From Rathayibacter sp. VKM Ac-2754 (GTDB lineage Bacteria > Actinomycetota > Actinomycetes > Actinomycetales > Microbacteriaceae): DNA of 64,000 nt. The translations under genes were made by a program, and so were the position numbers. The stretch covers positions 186,001-250,000 of the forward strand of contig NZ_WUCC01000004.1 in the NCBI RefSeq assembly GCF_009807095.1, given 5' to 3'. This document shows, piece by piece, positions 26,519 to 34,685 of the stretch (the first letter of the stretch is position 1; every line of letters starts with the position of its first letter). The notes beneath the pieces are model-generated. The model searched no databases. It saw nothing but the letters and a program-made list of their open reading frames with translations, and had not been told where the DNA came from.

Positions 26519-27391
26519 CTACGAGTCTGACCTTTGTCCAGCAGGTTCGGTCGGTTGGCCGTCAATCGCTCCATCGTCTGCATTCGGGTCGAGCATGGTC
26601 TGGTCCGCGATCACGGCAAGAGTCACTGCCTCGACGTCGATCGGATCCACTGCAACCGTGTCGTCGGGTATCGACTCTGCCTCGTCGACCCCCCCCCAGC
26701 ATGGTCCGCCCACTCATCGAAGGACACGTCGTACTTGTCAGAGAGGTATCGAGCGCGATAGATCCGTGTTGTCTCCTACAGAGTCCGGATCGGCATGTCG
26801 TTGCTCAGGCCCGCAGGGACGATCCCGCCGACAACGGGCACCAAGTGCGTGAGGTGCTTCTGGTTTAGCTTGACATCGATTCGATTAAAGACAACCCGAA
26901 TCACTTTCGCGACGATCTCTTTCTCTAGTTCCTCACTTTTTGTTATCAAAGCAGTGGCCCGGATTGAGGGAGAGGTAGCATATACCAATCAAGTGCATGC
27001 GTGCCTACGCATGCACTTTCTACTAGAAAGTCGACTATTCTGGTATGCGTTCTCGAAAATCTTGTCAGGGTTTTTGTTGCGCTTGGATGGCATCGACGAT
27101 CTCCGTCTCGAGATCGGTTACGTAATCTCTCTCGCCGGTGATCGACATTCGACTTCTATTCAGCGCATCGCGGACTTCGCGCTGAATACGTAACTCGTCG
27201 TAACCTGCGAATCGGTCGCGCGTCTCCTTAGCTATAGTAATTAATTCGACCGGTACATCTTCGAACATGCGGATACTGGTAGTAAGAGGCATCGTGGAAA
27301 TATCGCGCACTCCTGACTTTCGGCGGAGCGGGCCGAGTCTTAGTATTGCGGTTCGGATGGCCGTTACACAATCGTTATCTCTTGCAACCAC
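26519..27391 (-). pseudogene. Decayed EcsC-like gene
   Basis: Three minus-strand fragments look like parts of one lost gene. 27391-27065 encodes a piece with MPLTTSIRMFEDVPVELI. 26988-26776 encodes KHLTHLVPVVGGIVPAGLSN, like the C-terminal region of EcsC family proteins, and stops at a TAG; the same frame continues IYRARYLSDKYDVSFDEWAD. A run of nine C (26689-26697) then shifts the frame into VDEAESIPDDTVAVDPIDVE through to a stop at 26519. A 12-base-pair hairpin interrupts the middle. GC is clearly lower than in flanking genes. The EcsC assignment is tentative; the decay is well supported. Confidence 0.5.
26991..27018. repeat. 12-base-pair hairpin in the low-GC region
   Basis: AAGTGCATGCGT (26991-27002) pairs perfectly with ACGCATGCACTT (27007-27018) around GCCT. 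A second small palindrome, TTTCTA-C-TAGAAA, overlaps its right end (27017-27029). It separates two fragments of the decayed EcsC-like gene and may be a terminator or an insertion scar. Confidence 0.6.
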
Positions 27392-27471
27392 CTATCACCG
27401 ACTGCGGCTCCCGTTGCGATTCTCTCGGGGAAACACCTGGTCAAGAGTCATTTCTGCTCTCAGAAGATTAA

Positions 27472-27502
27472 AGTCGAGGCCGCCTCGACTCTGTGCTAGG
27501 TT
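27472..27502 (+). promoter_or_regulatory. Palindrome and -10 box before the bacteriocin gene
   Basis: A perfect 19-base palindrome with arms AGTCGAGGC and GCCTCGACT (27472-27490) is followed by TAGGTT (27497-27502), a fair -10 hexamer. The palindrome sits where a -35 box or operator would be. Transcription from here would give a leader of about 100 bases ahead of the bacteriocin ATG. Confidence 0.45.
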
Positions 27503-27610
27503 CTGAGCCCTGGGGGGAAGTTGAGGAATCAATGACTACGCAACAAAGCCTCCGGATTCATCAAAAATCTGCCAACCCACATATATGGGCTGCACAGAAT
27601 GGGGAAAATT

Positions 27611-27925
27611 ATGAATTGGAAGAAGTTGGGCGTTTCTGTTGCCATCATCGCGGGCAGCATCGCCGGAGTGGGCGCTGTGGCGACTTCGGCAGCGGCCGAT
27701 GGGATCGAGTACCCGGCGGGGGGTACTTGGTATTACGGCGCTGGTGGTAAAACGGTCTACTCGCACTACTACAACAACGGTCGAACTCACAAGGCGACGG
27801 CATGCGGCGCGTACGACGCATCCGGGGCGTGCGAGTACACCGGCTGGAAGTCGCCAGGCACCCCGGCCCTCGCGAACCAGCCGGTGAAGCTCTCCGGCAA
27901 CACGGCCTACTGGGACGTGCTGTAG
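27611..27925 (+). CDS. Lactococcin 972-family bacteriocin
   Basis: The ATG at 27611 follows GGGGA; an in-frame ATG four codons earlier has no good ribosome site. The 104-residue precursor has a Sec signal (LGVSVAIIAGSIAGVGAVAT, then SAAA) and a mature part with the family pattern GGTWYYGAGGKTVYSHYYNN, GRTHKATACG, a Gly/Lys region and a closing aromatic stretch (AYWDVL). Lactococcin 972 is exported by Sec and blocks septum formation by binding lipid II. Here, a lipoprotein, a peptidoglycan-binding-domain protein and an ABC ATPase/permease pair follow, as in other lactococcin 972 clusters. GC is lower than the surroundings. Confidence 0.88.
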   Translation: MNWKKLGVSVAIIAGSIAGVGAVATSAAADGIEYPAGGTWYYGAGGKTVYSHYYNNGRTHKATACGAYDASGACEYTGWKSPGTPALANQPVKLSGNTAYWDVL

Positions 27926-27940
27926 CCGGCGGAAAGGCAA

Positions 27941-27976
27941 CCAGTGGTCGCGGCGCACATGTGCCGCGACCACTGG
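27941..27976 (+). terminator. Strong hairpin between bacteriocin and downstream genes
   Basis: CCAGTGGTCGCGGC (27941-27954) pairs perfectly with 27963-27976 around an 8-base loop, 15 bases after the bacteriocin stop. No T-run follows. It probably partly terminates or stabilises the transcript so that the bacteriocin is made in excess over the export/immunity genes. Confidence 0.65.
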
Positions 27977-28021
27977 ACTGAGGAAGGTATCATCAGTTTG
28001 ATGCATCGTCGTGAGGGAACA

Positions 28022-28654
28022 ATGAACCGACTCACTAGAACAGGACTCGCTGCACTCTGTGTGAGTCTCGTGCTCACCATAACTTCATGTGCGTCCGACC
28101 CTCAGCAGTCAGAACAGTCAGAGACGGGCTCTGATCCGATGGCTTCCGTCAGCTCCGAAGGTTTTAGTGGTCCGTACGCAACAGAGTTTGCGTACAATTC
28201 ATCCATTGCGCCCACCGAAGAAGTACGGCAGATCCTCTCTGACAGCGAAATTACCGAGGCAGAATTCAGTACGGTTCTCACTGCTTTCAAGCGCTGCGCC
28301 AGCGACCTCGGCTATGAAATCCGAGACTACAAGTTCGACGGCTCTTACGGCGTTGATTTCAAGGACGGCGAAGACACGGCGCTTGTGAATTCACGCATCA
28401 ACGACTGTTCGAAGTCGACAGGCGAAGCGCAAGTCGGGTCGCTGTACAGCTGGATCAATCGCAACCCTGAACGCCTCAACGAATCCGAGATCGTTGCGGA
28501 ATGCCTCGTGAAGAGTGGTGCTGTCGATAACGGCTTCACTGCAGCGGACTACGACTCAAGCATGATGAACAATGATGTTCCGTTCTTGGATCCGGCCACG
28601 GGGGGCGACACTCTCGAGAAGTGCCAGGTCGATCCGCTCGGTATCGGCGGTTGA
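28022..28654 (+). CDS. Lipoprotein of the bacteriocin locus
   Basis: The 210-residue product starts MNRLTRTGLAALCVSLVLTI and has the lipobox TSC, so it should be lipid-anchored outside. The mature part has no domain I recognise; it is acidic and has four Cys (FKRCASDL, INDCSKS, VAECLVKS, EKCQVD). The ATG at 28022 follows GAGGGAAC. It sits between the bacteriocin and the export genes, so an immunity or export role is plausible (context only). Confidence 0.72.
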   Translation: MNRLTRTGLAALCVSLVLTITSCASDPQQSEQSETGSDPMASVSSEGFSGPYATEFAYNSSIAPTEEVRQILSDSEITEAEFSTVLTAFKRCASDLGYEIRDYKFDGSYGVDFKDGEDTALVNSRINDCSKSTGEAQVGSLYSWINRNPERLNESEIVAECLVKSGAVDNGFTAADYDSSMMNNDVPFLDPATGGDTLEKCQVDPLGIGG

Positions 28655-28680
28655 GGGGCGGTCGTCGCGCCAGTGCTCGA

Positions 28681-29754
28681 GTGAAGCGGACCACTGGCGC
28701 GTGGACTACCTTCCTGCTTGTGACCGTATCGGTTGCTTCGGGGTCTCTCGCGGTCGGAATCGCTCTGTCGCCGGATAAGCTTCCCGCCAGCTCGACCGTG
28801 GATCCCGCAGCGAGTTCCGAACAGGTTGCGATCACGTCAACGACGATAGCGGACCCCCGCACCGTGGCGCTGATCGTCAATTCCGGCGATTCAACTGAAT
28901 TGCTCGCGCCGAAGTCGGGAATCATCACCGGATCGAATTGTGTGGTGGGCGGTAGCGCGCAGAGCGGTCAATCGGTTTTCGAGATCGACGGCCGCCCTGT
29001 CCTCAACCTCTACACATCCACGCCACTTTGGAGGGATCTGACGGTTGGAGATAAAGGCGATGATGTGGCTGCCCTGCAGGCGGCGCTGAACGACCTGGGA
29101 TTCGGAACCCTTAGTGACGGCGTTCTTGGAACCTCCGCTGTTCGCGCAGTACAGAAGTTGCTGGGAACACCTGGGGCAGCTTCCGGAACCATCAGCACGA
29201 TCACGCGCGCAGACATCTTGTGGATGCCGACCCCCACTCTGCCGATCGGGTCGTGCGACGCCATCCTCGGTGCCACGATCTCCGCGGGCGACCCATTGCT
29301 CTCGAGCGCGGAGAGCATTGCTTCCGCCCGTCTGGGCAACGTTCCCACGGACTTGGTTCCCGGTGACCGGATTCTGGCTGTAGGCGGCCAATCGATACCA
29401 GTCGGACCTGACGGATTCTCTCCCGCTGCGCTCGCACAACTCAACCAGGTCCCTCAGGTAGTAGACGCACTCGCCGCGGCGAAAGCCGCACCAGCTTCGG
29501 GCGGCCCTGTCGGGGCAGCTCAGCTCGATGTGACGTACCAGCTCGCTGCACCGAAGGATGCCTGGGGCGTCCCGGCAACAGCACTCACAGGACTCGAGGC
29601 CTCGGAGGGGTGTGTGTGGTCGGGGACCGTCGGATACCCTGTGAACATCGTCGTATCGCAACTGGGGAAGGTGTTCGTCTCCTTTGCTGCAGATGTAGGA
29701 AAAGCGCCTCCCGCAGTCGACTTGTCGCCTGACGAGGCGAAATCATGTCGGTAG
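28681..29754 (+). CDS. Membrane-anchored protein with peptidoglycan-binding domain (bacteriocin locus)
   Basis: I use the GTG at 28681, which places one N-terminal helix (WTTFLLVTVSVASGSLAVGI) near the start; a GTG at 28621 would add 20 basic residues and overlap the previous gene. The 357-residue product has a PG_binding_1-like domain (DKGDDVAALQAALNDLGFG, then AVRAVQKLLG) about 120 residues in, and flanking beta-rich parts like an ABC-linked fusion protein. It overlaps the ATPase gene by 10 bases. Similar proteins accompany lactococcin 972-type ABC transporters in actinobacteria. The start codon is uncertain. Confidence 0.75.
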   Translation: MKRTTGAWTTFLLVTVSVASGSLAVGIALSPDKLPASSTVDPAASSEQVAITSTTIADPRTVALIVNSGDSTELLAPKSGIITGSNCVVGGSAQSGQSVFEIDGRPVLNLYTSTPLWRDLTVGDKGDDVAALQAALNDLGFGTLSDGVLGTSAVRAVQKLLGTPGAASGTISTITRADILWMPTPTLPIGSCDAILGATISAGDPLLSSAESIASARLGNVPTDLVPGDRILAVGGQSIPVGPDGFSPAALAQLNQVPQVVDALAAAKAAPASGGPVGAAQLDVTYQLAAPKDAWGVPATALTGLEASEGCVWSGTVGYPVNIVVSQLGKVFVSFAADVGKAPPAVDLSPDEAKSCR

Positions 29755-30368
29755 GGGCGGAGTCAGAGGTTCTCGTCCGCCTTTCAGCCGTGACGCATAA
29801 ATTCAGCAAAGAGGGCCCCCTTTTTCGCCCTATTTCCCTCGATCTTCGAAGCGGCACCGTGTATGCACTTCTCGGGCCATCCGGGTCCGGTAAGTCAACG
29901 CTGCTCGGTATCCTCGCAGGCCAGATCCGACCCAGTGATGGAATGGTCAAACGAAACGCGGAGCTTTCCGTAGGCTGGGTCTTTCAGAATCCGGTCGGCT
30001 CGGCGCGGCGTACTGCGTTGGATCATGTTGCGCTCCCTTTGCTTGGGAAAGGGCTCTCGCGGAATGAGGCAAACCAACACGCGGTGAGGATATTAGCGCG
30101 CTTTGGGTTGAGCGCTCAGAAGCGAACAGACTTCCGCCATCTCTCCGGAGGGGAAGCCCAGCGATTGCTACTGGCCAGAGCTGTCGCATTCTCGCCAGAC
30201 ATCTTGTTAGTCGACGAGCCGACGGCGCAGCTGGATCTGCGTGCAGCACGTAAGGTGAATGATGTTCTCGCGGAGATCGGAATGAAGGGGAGTGTAGTGG
30301 TTGTCGCGACCCACGACCCGCTCACCGCTGAGCGGTGCGACGTCAGAATCGAACTAGCGCTTCCGTGA
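29745..30368 (+). CDS. ABC transporter ATP-binding protein (bacteriocin locus)
   Basis: This 207-residue ATPase has Walker A GPSGSGKST (about 44-52), Q-loop VGWVFQNP, signature LSGGEAQR, Walker B ILLVDEPT and the switch His in VVVATHDP. It is of the LolD/MacB (FtsE-like) type. The start overlaps the upstream gene, and the FtsX-like permease begins two bases after the stop, so the three form one module, probably for bacteriocin export or self-protection. Confidence 0.9.
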   Translation: MSVGAESEVLVRLSAVTHKFSKEGPLFRPISLDLRSGTVYALLGPSGSGKSTLLGILAGQIRPSDGMVKRNAELSVGWVFQNPVGSARRTALDHVALPLLGKGLSRNEANQHAVRILARFGLSAQKRTDFRHLSGGEAQRLLLARAVAFSPDILLVDEPTAQLDLRAARKVNDVLAEIGMKGSVVVVATHDPLTAERCDVRIELALP

Positions 30369-30370
30369 CG

Positions 30371-31438
30371 ATGCGTAGGCGCGAAATCGTCGTAGAAGCC
30401 ATCCGCAACGTGCGGTCGCGTGCGAGTCGTCCACTTTCGTTGTTCGCTTGTCTCGTAGTGCTCGTGGGGCTCCTTGCTGCCCTCGACGGCGCGAACGTTG
30501 TCAGCCTTATGGACGCGTATCGGAACTTCGTCAGCTCCGGGGCAACAATCATGACCGCCTCCGGGAAGGGGCTGCTGGATGCCCGGGAATGTGAGAGCTA
30601 CGCAGGTGTGGGCCCGGTCTCATCATCAGGCGCAGCCCGAGATCATGGATCCATCCAGTTCGATCTAATGCCTTCGAACCCGGTTCCACTCTGGGAAGTC
30701 ACACCCGGATTCGCCCGCATCCTGCTCCGATCGACATCGACACCAGGGCCCGGAATCGTCCTGTCAGATCAGGTTGCAGAAGCGATCGGGCGGACCACTG
30801 GCGATTCGGTTGGAACCGACCTCGGCAGCCAGACCGTCTCTGCGGTGTACGACTACCCCGACGACGGAAGAGTTCCAGGGTTCGGGTGGGCTGCGCTTTC
30901 GGTCGTGTCTCCGTCAGGGTCCTTCGATCAGTGCTGGGTGGACGTTCCGTCGTCTGACGAGACTCTCGCCATGTTGCCTCTCGCTTCGGCGACGTCGGGG
31001 AGCGCCGGAAACGTCATGCTCGGCCAGCTGAACTCCACGCTCGGTGCGCATTTCGATATTGCTGGTTCCATCGAGAGCCGCCCAAGTCGCCTTGCATCGG
31101 TAGCCTCTTTTCTGCTCTGCTTCCTCATTGCTGGAGCGTTTGTGCGCTCGCGGCGCGTCGAGCTCGCGTCGGCCCTACATATTGGAGTCCCCAAGACTGA
31201 TCTCGTCGCACAGGTGTTGCTGGAGTACCTCTGCATCGCGCTTCCGGCCTTGTCCGTCTTGGCATCCGGCTGCGTGATCTTCTCTGTGCGTCTCAGTCAA
31301 GACGAGCCGCTTGTGCTCTTGACACCACTTCTCAAGATCGTCGTGTCGTCACTGTGTGGTGTCGTGCTGGGCGTGATCGTTCTTTCGGCCTCGGTTCGTG
31401 AACGTCTCCTTTACCGCAGTTTCAGAGATCGCGGGTAG
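30371..31438 (+). CDS. FtsX-like ABC permease (bacteriocin locus)
   Basis: The 355-residue product has an N-terminal helix (LSLFACLVVLVGLLAALDGA), a large extracytoplasmic domain of about 180 residues, then three helices (LASVASFLLCFLIAGAFV, LCIALPALSVLASGCVIF and VVSSLCGVVLGVIVLSASV), the FtsX/MacB arrangement. The ATG at 30371 is two bases after the ATPase stop; a GTG at 30365 overlapping that stop is an alternative. In this setting it is the membrane half of the bacteriocin ABC system. It ends about 95 bases before the transposase remnant. Confidence 0.8.
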   Translation: MRRREIVVEAIRNVRSRASRPLSLFACLVVLVGLLAALDGANVVSLMDAYRNFVSSGATIMTASGKGLLDARECESYAGVGPVSSSGAARDHGSIQFDLMPSNPVPLWEVTPGFARILLRSTSTPGPGIVLSDQVAEAIGRTTGDSVGTDLGSQTVSAVYDYPDDGRVPGFGWAALSVVSPSGSFDQCWVDVPSSDETLAMLPLASATSGSAGNVMLGQLNSTLGAHFDIAGSIESRPSRLASVASFLLCFLIAGAFVRSRRVELASALHIGVPKTDLVAQVLLEYLCIALPALSVLASGCVIFSVRLSQDEPLVLLTPLLKIVVSSLCGVVLGVIVLSASVRERLLYRSFRDRG

Positions 31439-31532
31439 GGCCGAAGCAGGACGGCTGTGTGGTGTTCTCAACGAGTCTGATCGTCTTGCGTTGCCCAGCC
31501 GAGTCGTCTCCTCTCTGCCCGCCCAAAGGGGC

Positions 31533-32105
31533 TCATCGCAATCGAGGGTGTAGTCGGGGTCTGAAGCGGCCGGTTTCCAGGAGTGATTTCGCGATGTAGT
31601 CGGTGAGGTTGCGGAAGCCGAGGGCGGAGCCGCGGAGGTGTTCGAGTCGGCCGTTGATCGCTTCGGTGGGACCGTTGGAGGTCCCGGGTCGGTCGAAGTA
31701 GGCGAGGATGTCGGCGGCCCGGGCCTTCATCGTGCGACCGAGCGTGACCAGCTCCATCAGGGCTCGTGGAACGGCGCTGCTGATCGACGCGATCAGTGCT
31801 TCCATCGCGGTCTTCCCGGCGGTGCGGTCGGGGTCGCGGTAGGCGGCGATCATGCGTTGCTAGATGTCCCAGGTCGCTTCGATCTCGACATGCTCGTCGA
31901 CCGCGAACAAGGCCTCGAGGCGCGCTTGCTGCTTGTCGGTGAGCAGGTTCGAGCCGGTGTGCAGGGTCCGGCGTGCCGAGTAGAGCGGGTCCCCGGAACG
32001 CTCGCGGTGTCCCATCGTCTGTTGTTGAACGCGTTGCCGGCAGCGGTCCAGGGCGTCGCCGGCGAGGCGGACGAGGGCCGCAGTCATGGCAGTCTGGCCA
32101 GACAC
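31533..32105 (-). mobile_element. ISL3-type transposase remnant (5'-truncated, nonsense mutation)
   Basis: Two collinear minus-strand pieces in the same frame are separated by one TAG (31860-31862). They encode LTDKQQARLEALFAVDEHVE, EATWDI, then MIAAYRDPDR, GTSNGPTEAINGRLEHLRGS and GFRNLTDYIAKSLLETGRFR, which is the C-terminal part of ISL3-family transposases. The catalytic N-terminal part is absent, so the element cannot transpose alone. It lies between the bacteriocin operon and the EcsC-TerB gene, whose ATG is only 23 bases away. I found no clear terminal repeats. Confidence 0.85.
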
Positions 32106-32128
32106 CGAACTCTTTTGGGGGACACCGC

Positions 32129-33244
32129 ATGTCGAAGCACGCGATCGATGACGTCGAGATCGACGATGACGCCGCTCGGGCGACCGTCGAGGAGGAGAGA
32201 GGGGAGCTGCGGGACTTCGTCGCCGGATTGAGCGTGGAGGACATCAAGTCTGGGAACTGGTTCGAGCATCTGCTTGCCAACGCCTTGAAGTCGTACACCC
32301 AGAAGGTCGATGGAGAGTACTTCCGGGAGAAGTACAAGGGCGTCCCGGCAGACGGCATCGTCGATCGACGGATCAAGCTCGCTGCTCGCTATGCGGCGTT
32401 GGAAGGCGGAGCCTCGGCCGGTGCTTACACGGCTGCCGTCGCTGCGACGTTCGGGAGCGCCGGCGTTGCGGGCGCTCTCACGGTTCCCGCCGCGGTCGGG
32501 ACGATCATGGTCGACGTCGCGTTCACTACTCAGTTGCAGGTCCGCCTCGCCTACGACATCGCCGTTCTCTACGGTCTCAAGCTCGATCCGTCCGATCCCG
32601 AGGACCTCTGGAAGCTCATCCGTGTGGCCTTCACGATCAAGGGCGGCGAGGTGGCACGCGAGGGAGTTCTGAAGGCGGTCCCCGTGATGATGCGGCCTCT
32701 CATCAAGAAGTTCTACTCCGGCCCCGCCCTCGCCGCGGCGAAAGGGCTGCCGATCGTCGGCAAGCACCTTCTTCAGCGCAATGTGATCAAGATCGCGATC
32801 CCCGCGGTGGGCGTCCCCCTCGCTATCGGGCTCAACCACTGGACGACGCTCATAGCAGGCCGTCACGCCCAGGCCGTCTTCCGGAACGAAGCGAGGGTCA
32901 TCGAGCTCGCGAAGGCGCTGAGCGGCCGGAGTCGGCACCCGCAGCTGATGCTGTGGGTAGCTTGGCTCGTCATCAACGCCGACCGCACGATCTCCGATGA
33001 CGAGACCTTGCTCTTCCAGCACCTGGTCGTTCAGGTGAGAGAAGACCACCTCGTCCGCGATGAGCAACTTTCCAGGGTCGTCGACATCGATGCCGCCGAC
33101 GTCTTCCGTCGGCTCGAGGCGGAGTCTGGCGACCTGACTGACCTGATCGATGCTGCAGAACGAGTCGCGTCTGTTGACGGCGACATGAACGCGGGGGAGA
33201 AGAGCGTCATCGCTGAGCTCCGTCGTCGGAGTGCATCGGTCTGA
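32129..33244 (+). CDS. EcsC-like protein with C-terminal TerB-like domain
   Basis: The ATG at 32129 follows GGGGGA. The 371-residue product has an acidic start, then a Gly/Ala-rich amphipathic region (SAGAYTAAVAATFGSAGVAG, VDVAFTTQLQVRLAYDIAVL, YGLKLDPSDPEDLWKLIR) of EcsC type. From about residue 270 a helical region (LMLWVAWLVINADRTISDDE, VASVDGDMNAGEKSVIAELR) matches the TerB-like fold with acidic metal-site residues. EcsC proteins are membrane-associated and TerB domains occur in tellurite-resistance and stress systems; the role here is unknown. The gene starts right at the edge of an IS remnant. Confidence 0.75.
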   Translation: MSKHAIDDVEIDDDAARATVEEERGELRDFVAGLSVEDIKSGNWFEHLLANALKSYTQKVDGEYFREKYKGVPADGIVDRRIKLAARYAALEGGASAGAYTAAVAATFGSAGVAGALTVPAAVGTIMVDVAFTTQLQVRLAYDIAVLYGLKLDPSDPEDLWKLIRVAFTIKGGEVAREGVLKAVPVMMRPLIKKFYSGPALAAAKGLPIVGKHLLQRNVIKIAIPAVGVPLAIGLNHWTTLIAGRHAQAVFRNEARVIELAKALSGRSRHPQLMLWVAWLVINADRTISDDETLLFQHLVVQVREDHLVRDEQLSRVVDIDAADVFRRLEAESGDLTDLIDAAERVASVDGDMNAGEKSVIAELRRRSASV

Positions 33245-33354
33245 CCCTGCCGGAGCGCGTCTCGAGGCGATCTAAGTCTCGAAAGCGCGATCCTGCCCTC
33301 ACTCGGTGCAGAGTGAGCGTTCCCTCCACCTCGTTCCTGAAAGGACTCACCGCC

Positions 33355-33813
33355 ATGCGGATTCGCCTGGTCGTCCCCGTTATCGTGCTTTCCACCGCCC
33401 TGCTGTCCGGATGTGCGGCGGGAGGGGACCCCGAAGAGAGTCCCGCGCTCGAATCCACATCGGCGAGCAACGAAGCGGCCTCGCCTCCGGAAACGGCTGC
33501 ACCCGAGCCGACCGAGGCCGCGAAGACCGGCGCGACACTCGCGGATACCGCGACGAAGCTCAACTGCACCGATTACGCACTGGCGGCCACGGTGGCGCCC
33601 GGCGCCGCCGAGTACGGAACCTGCCAGCTCGACGGAGTGCGGGTTCAGCTCTACCGATTCGCGAACCTCGACGACAAGCAGATCTTCCTCGACCAGGTGA
33701 AGGCCTACGGCGTGGTCGAGTCGCAGCTCGCAGTCACGGATGACGGCTTGATTGCGGCGGCGCCGGCCGACCAGAGGCTGCTCGTTCAGCTGCAGGACGC
33801 ACTCCGGGAGTGA
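33355..33813 (+). CDS. Small lipoprotein of unknown function
   Basis: The ATG at 33355 follows GAAAGGACT and gives a 152-residue product with signal MRIRLVVPVIVLSTALLSGC and lipobox LLSGC. A Ser/Thr/Pro/Glu-rich linker follows (about 25-65), then a small domain with two Cys (KLNCTDYALA, YGTCQLDGVR) and AYGVVESQLAVTDDGLIAAA. It is likely exposed outside the membrane. No family was recognised. Confidence 0.75.
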   Translation: MRIRLVVPVIVLSTALLSGCAAGGDPEESPALESTSASNEAASPPETAAPEPTEAAKTGATLADTATKLNCTDYALAATVAPGAAEYGTCQLDGVRVQLYRFANLDDKQIFLDQVKAYGVVESQLAVTDDGLIAAAPADQRLLVQLQDALRE

Positions 33814-33814
33814 C

Positions 33815-34060
33815 TCAGGTGAGGGGCAGTCCGGACTTCCGCCGTCCGTCCCCTCCCAGCCGCACGCCCATCGCCTCGACCTCCTGCCACGTCCCAGTCT
33901 CCCGCTCCTCCGCGGTCGCCTCGCGCAGCATCGCCGCGACCCGCTCCCGCAGCCGCAGCTCCGCCGGAGTCAGCGCGCTCTCGTGTCCGTCGGCGAGCAG
34001 ATAGGTGTGCGCATCCGTCGCGAAGGCGCCCAGCGCATCGAGGAAGCTCTCGAGGAGCCG
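33815..34060 (-). pseudogene. Possible gene remnant, C-terminal fragment
   Basis: A minus-strand frame ending at 33815 reads LLESFLDALGAFATDAHTYL, LADGHESALTPAEL, RERVAAMLREATAEERETG and EVEAMGVRLGG, which has coding-like composition. No start codon is found in frame before the upstream sequence degrades. It may be the tail of a lost regulator-like gene. Confidence is low. Confidence 0.3.
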
Positions 34061-34146
34061 GCGGCCTCGCCGACGCGCGCGTAATCGTGCGGGACAAGGA
34101 GTGGTTGCTCCTGTGACCAGGAGGCCGCCGCTGACGAAGTGACCGC

Positions 34147-34365
34147 TCAGCGGAAGTCGTAGTCTTCGTCTTTACCGCTGGACTCCCAGATCTCCTCTGC
34201 ACCCGCGAACGACGTCGCGGCGTCTGTCTCGGGCTCGTCTTCGCCGGGCCACGGACCCTCGACGTGGTCCTCGCCGATCATGCACCGGCACGGGGTGGCT
34301 TCTTGAGTGAATTCGCCGCTGACGATGCTGTTGACGACGTGATCGTGCAAGGGTCCTGTGGGCAT
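34147..34365 (-). CDS. Small acidic protein of unknown function (72 aa)
   Basis: The ATG at 34365 gives MPTGPLHDHVVNSIVSGEFT through an acidic tail (ESSGKDEDYDFR). It contains two Cys close together (PCRCMIGEDH). No signal peptide or membrane segment is seen and the ribosome site is weak. The codon pattern is plausible but the gene is not certain. The following 265 bases (34366-34630) hold nothing I can support beyond a 30-codon coding-like scrap near 34440-34530. Confidence 0.45.
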   Translation of the reverse strand: MPTGPLHDHVVNSIVSGEFTQEATPCRCMIGEDHVEGPWPGEDEPETDAATSFAGAEEIWESSGKDEDYDFR

Positions 34366-34630
34366 AGGACGAGGTTAGTGCGCTCGGTTCGACCTGAGCA
34401 GATGGGCAGTGAATGCCTCAGACAAGTGACGCGCGCGACACCGGGACCTGGCGAGGCGGCGGTTCACGTCGCGGAAGCTGCCGGACAGCGAGGGCCAGGA
34501 GGCGCTGCAGATCGCGACGCAGTGGGCATGACGGCGGCGGAGATGTGTTTCTTGGGCTTTCTACCGCCGTCTACGAAATTTCCTGGACGACGTTAGAAAG
34601 CTCTAGAAACGCAGCACCCCCCAACGCAGA

Positions 34631-34672
34631 ATCGCCCGGGTCCGCCCCTCTGAGAGGGCGTTCCCGGGCGAT
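34631..34672. terminator. Hairpin after the first cell-wall-binding gene
   Basis: ATCGCCCGGG (34631-34640) pairs with CCCGGGCGAT (34663-34672), with an inner stem around CGCCCCTC/GAGGGCG. It lies 13 bases past the stop of the minus-strand gene at 34686. The second paralogue has a matching hairpin at the same place. Confidence 0.7.
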
Positions 34673-34685
34673 CCCGTCTACCGGA

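Noticed and set aside
27493-27750. 85-codon plus-strand frame overlapping the bacteriocin gene start
   Set aside because: It overlaps the bacteriocin signal peptide in another frame and has no ribosome site or known similarity.
34440-34530. Thirty-codon coding-like scrap (RRRFTSRKLPDSEGQEALQI)
   Set aside because: Stop codon directly upstream and no start; too short to call.
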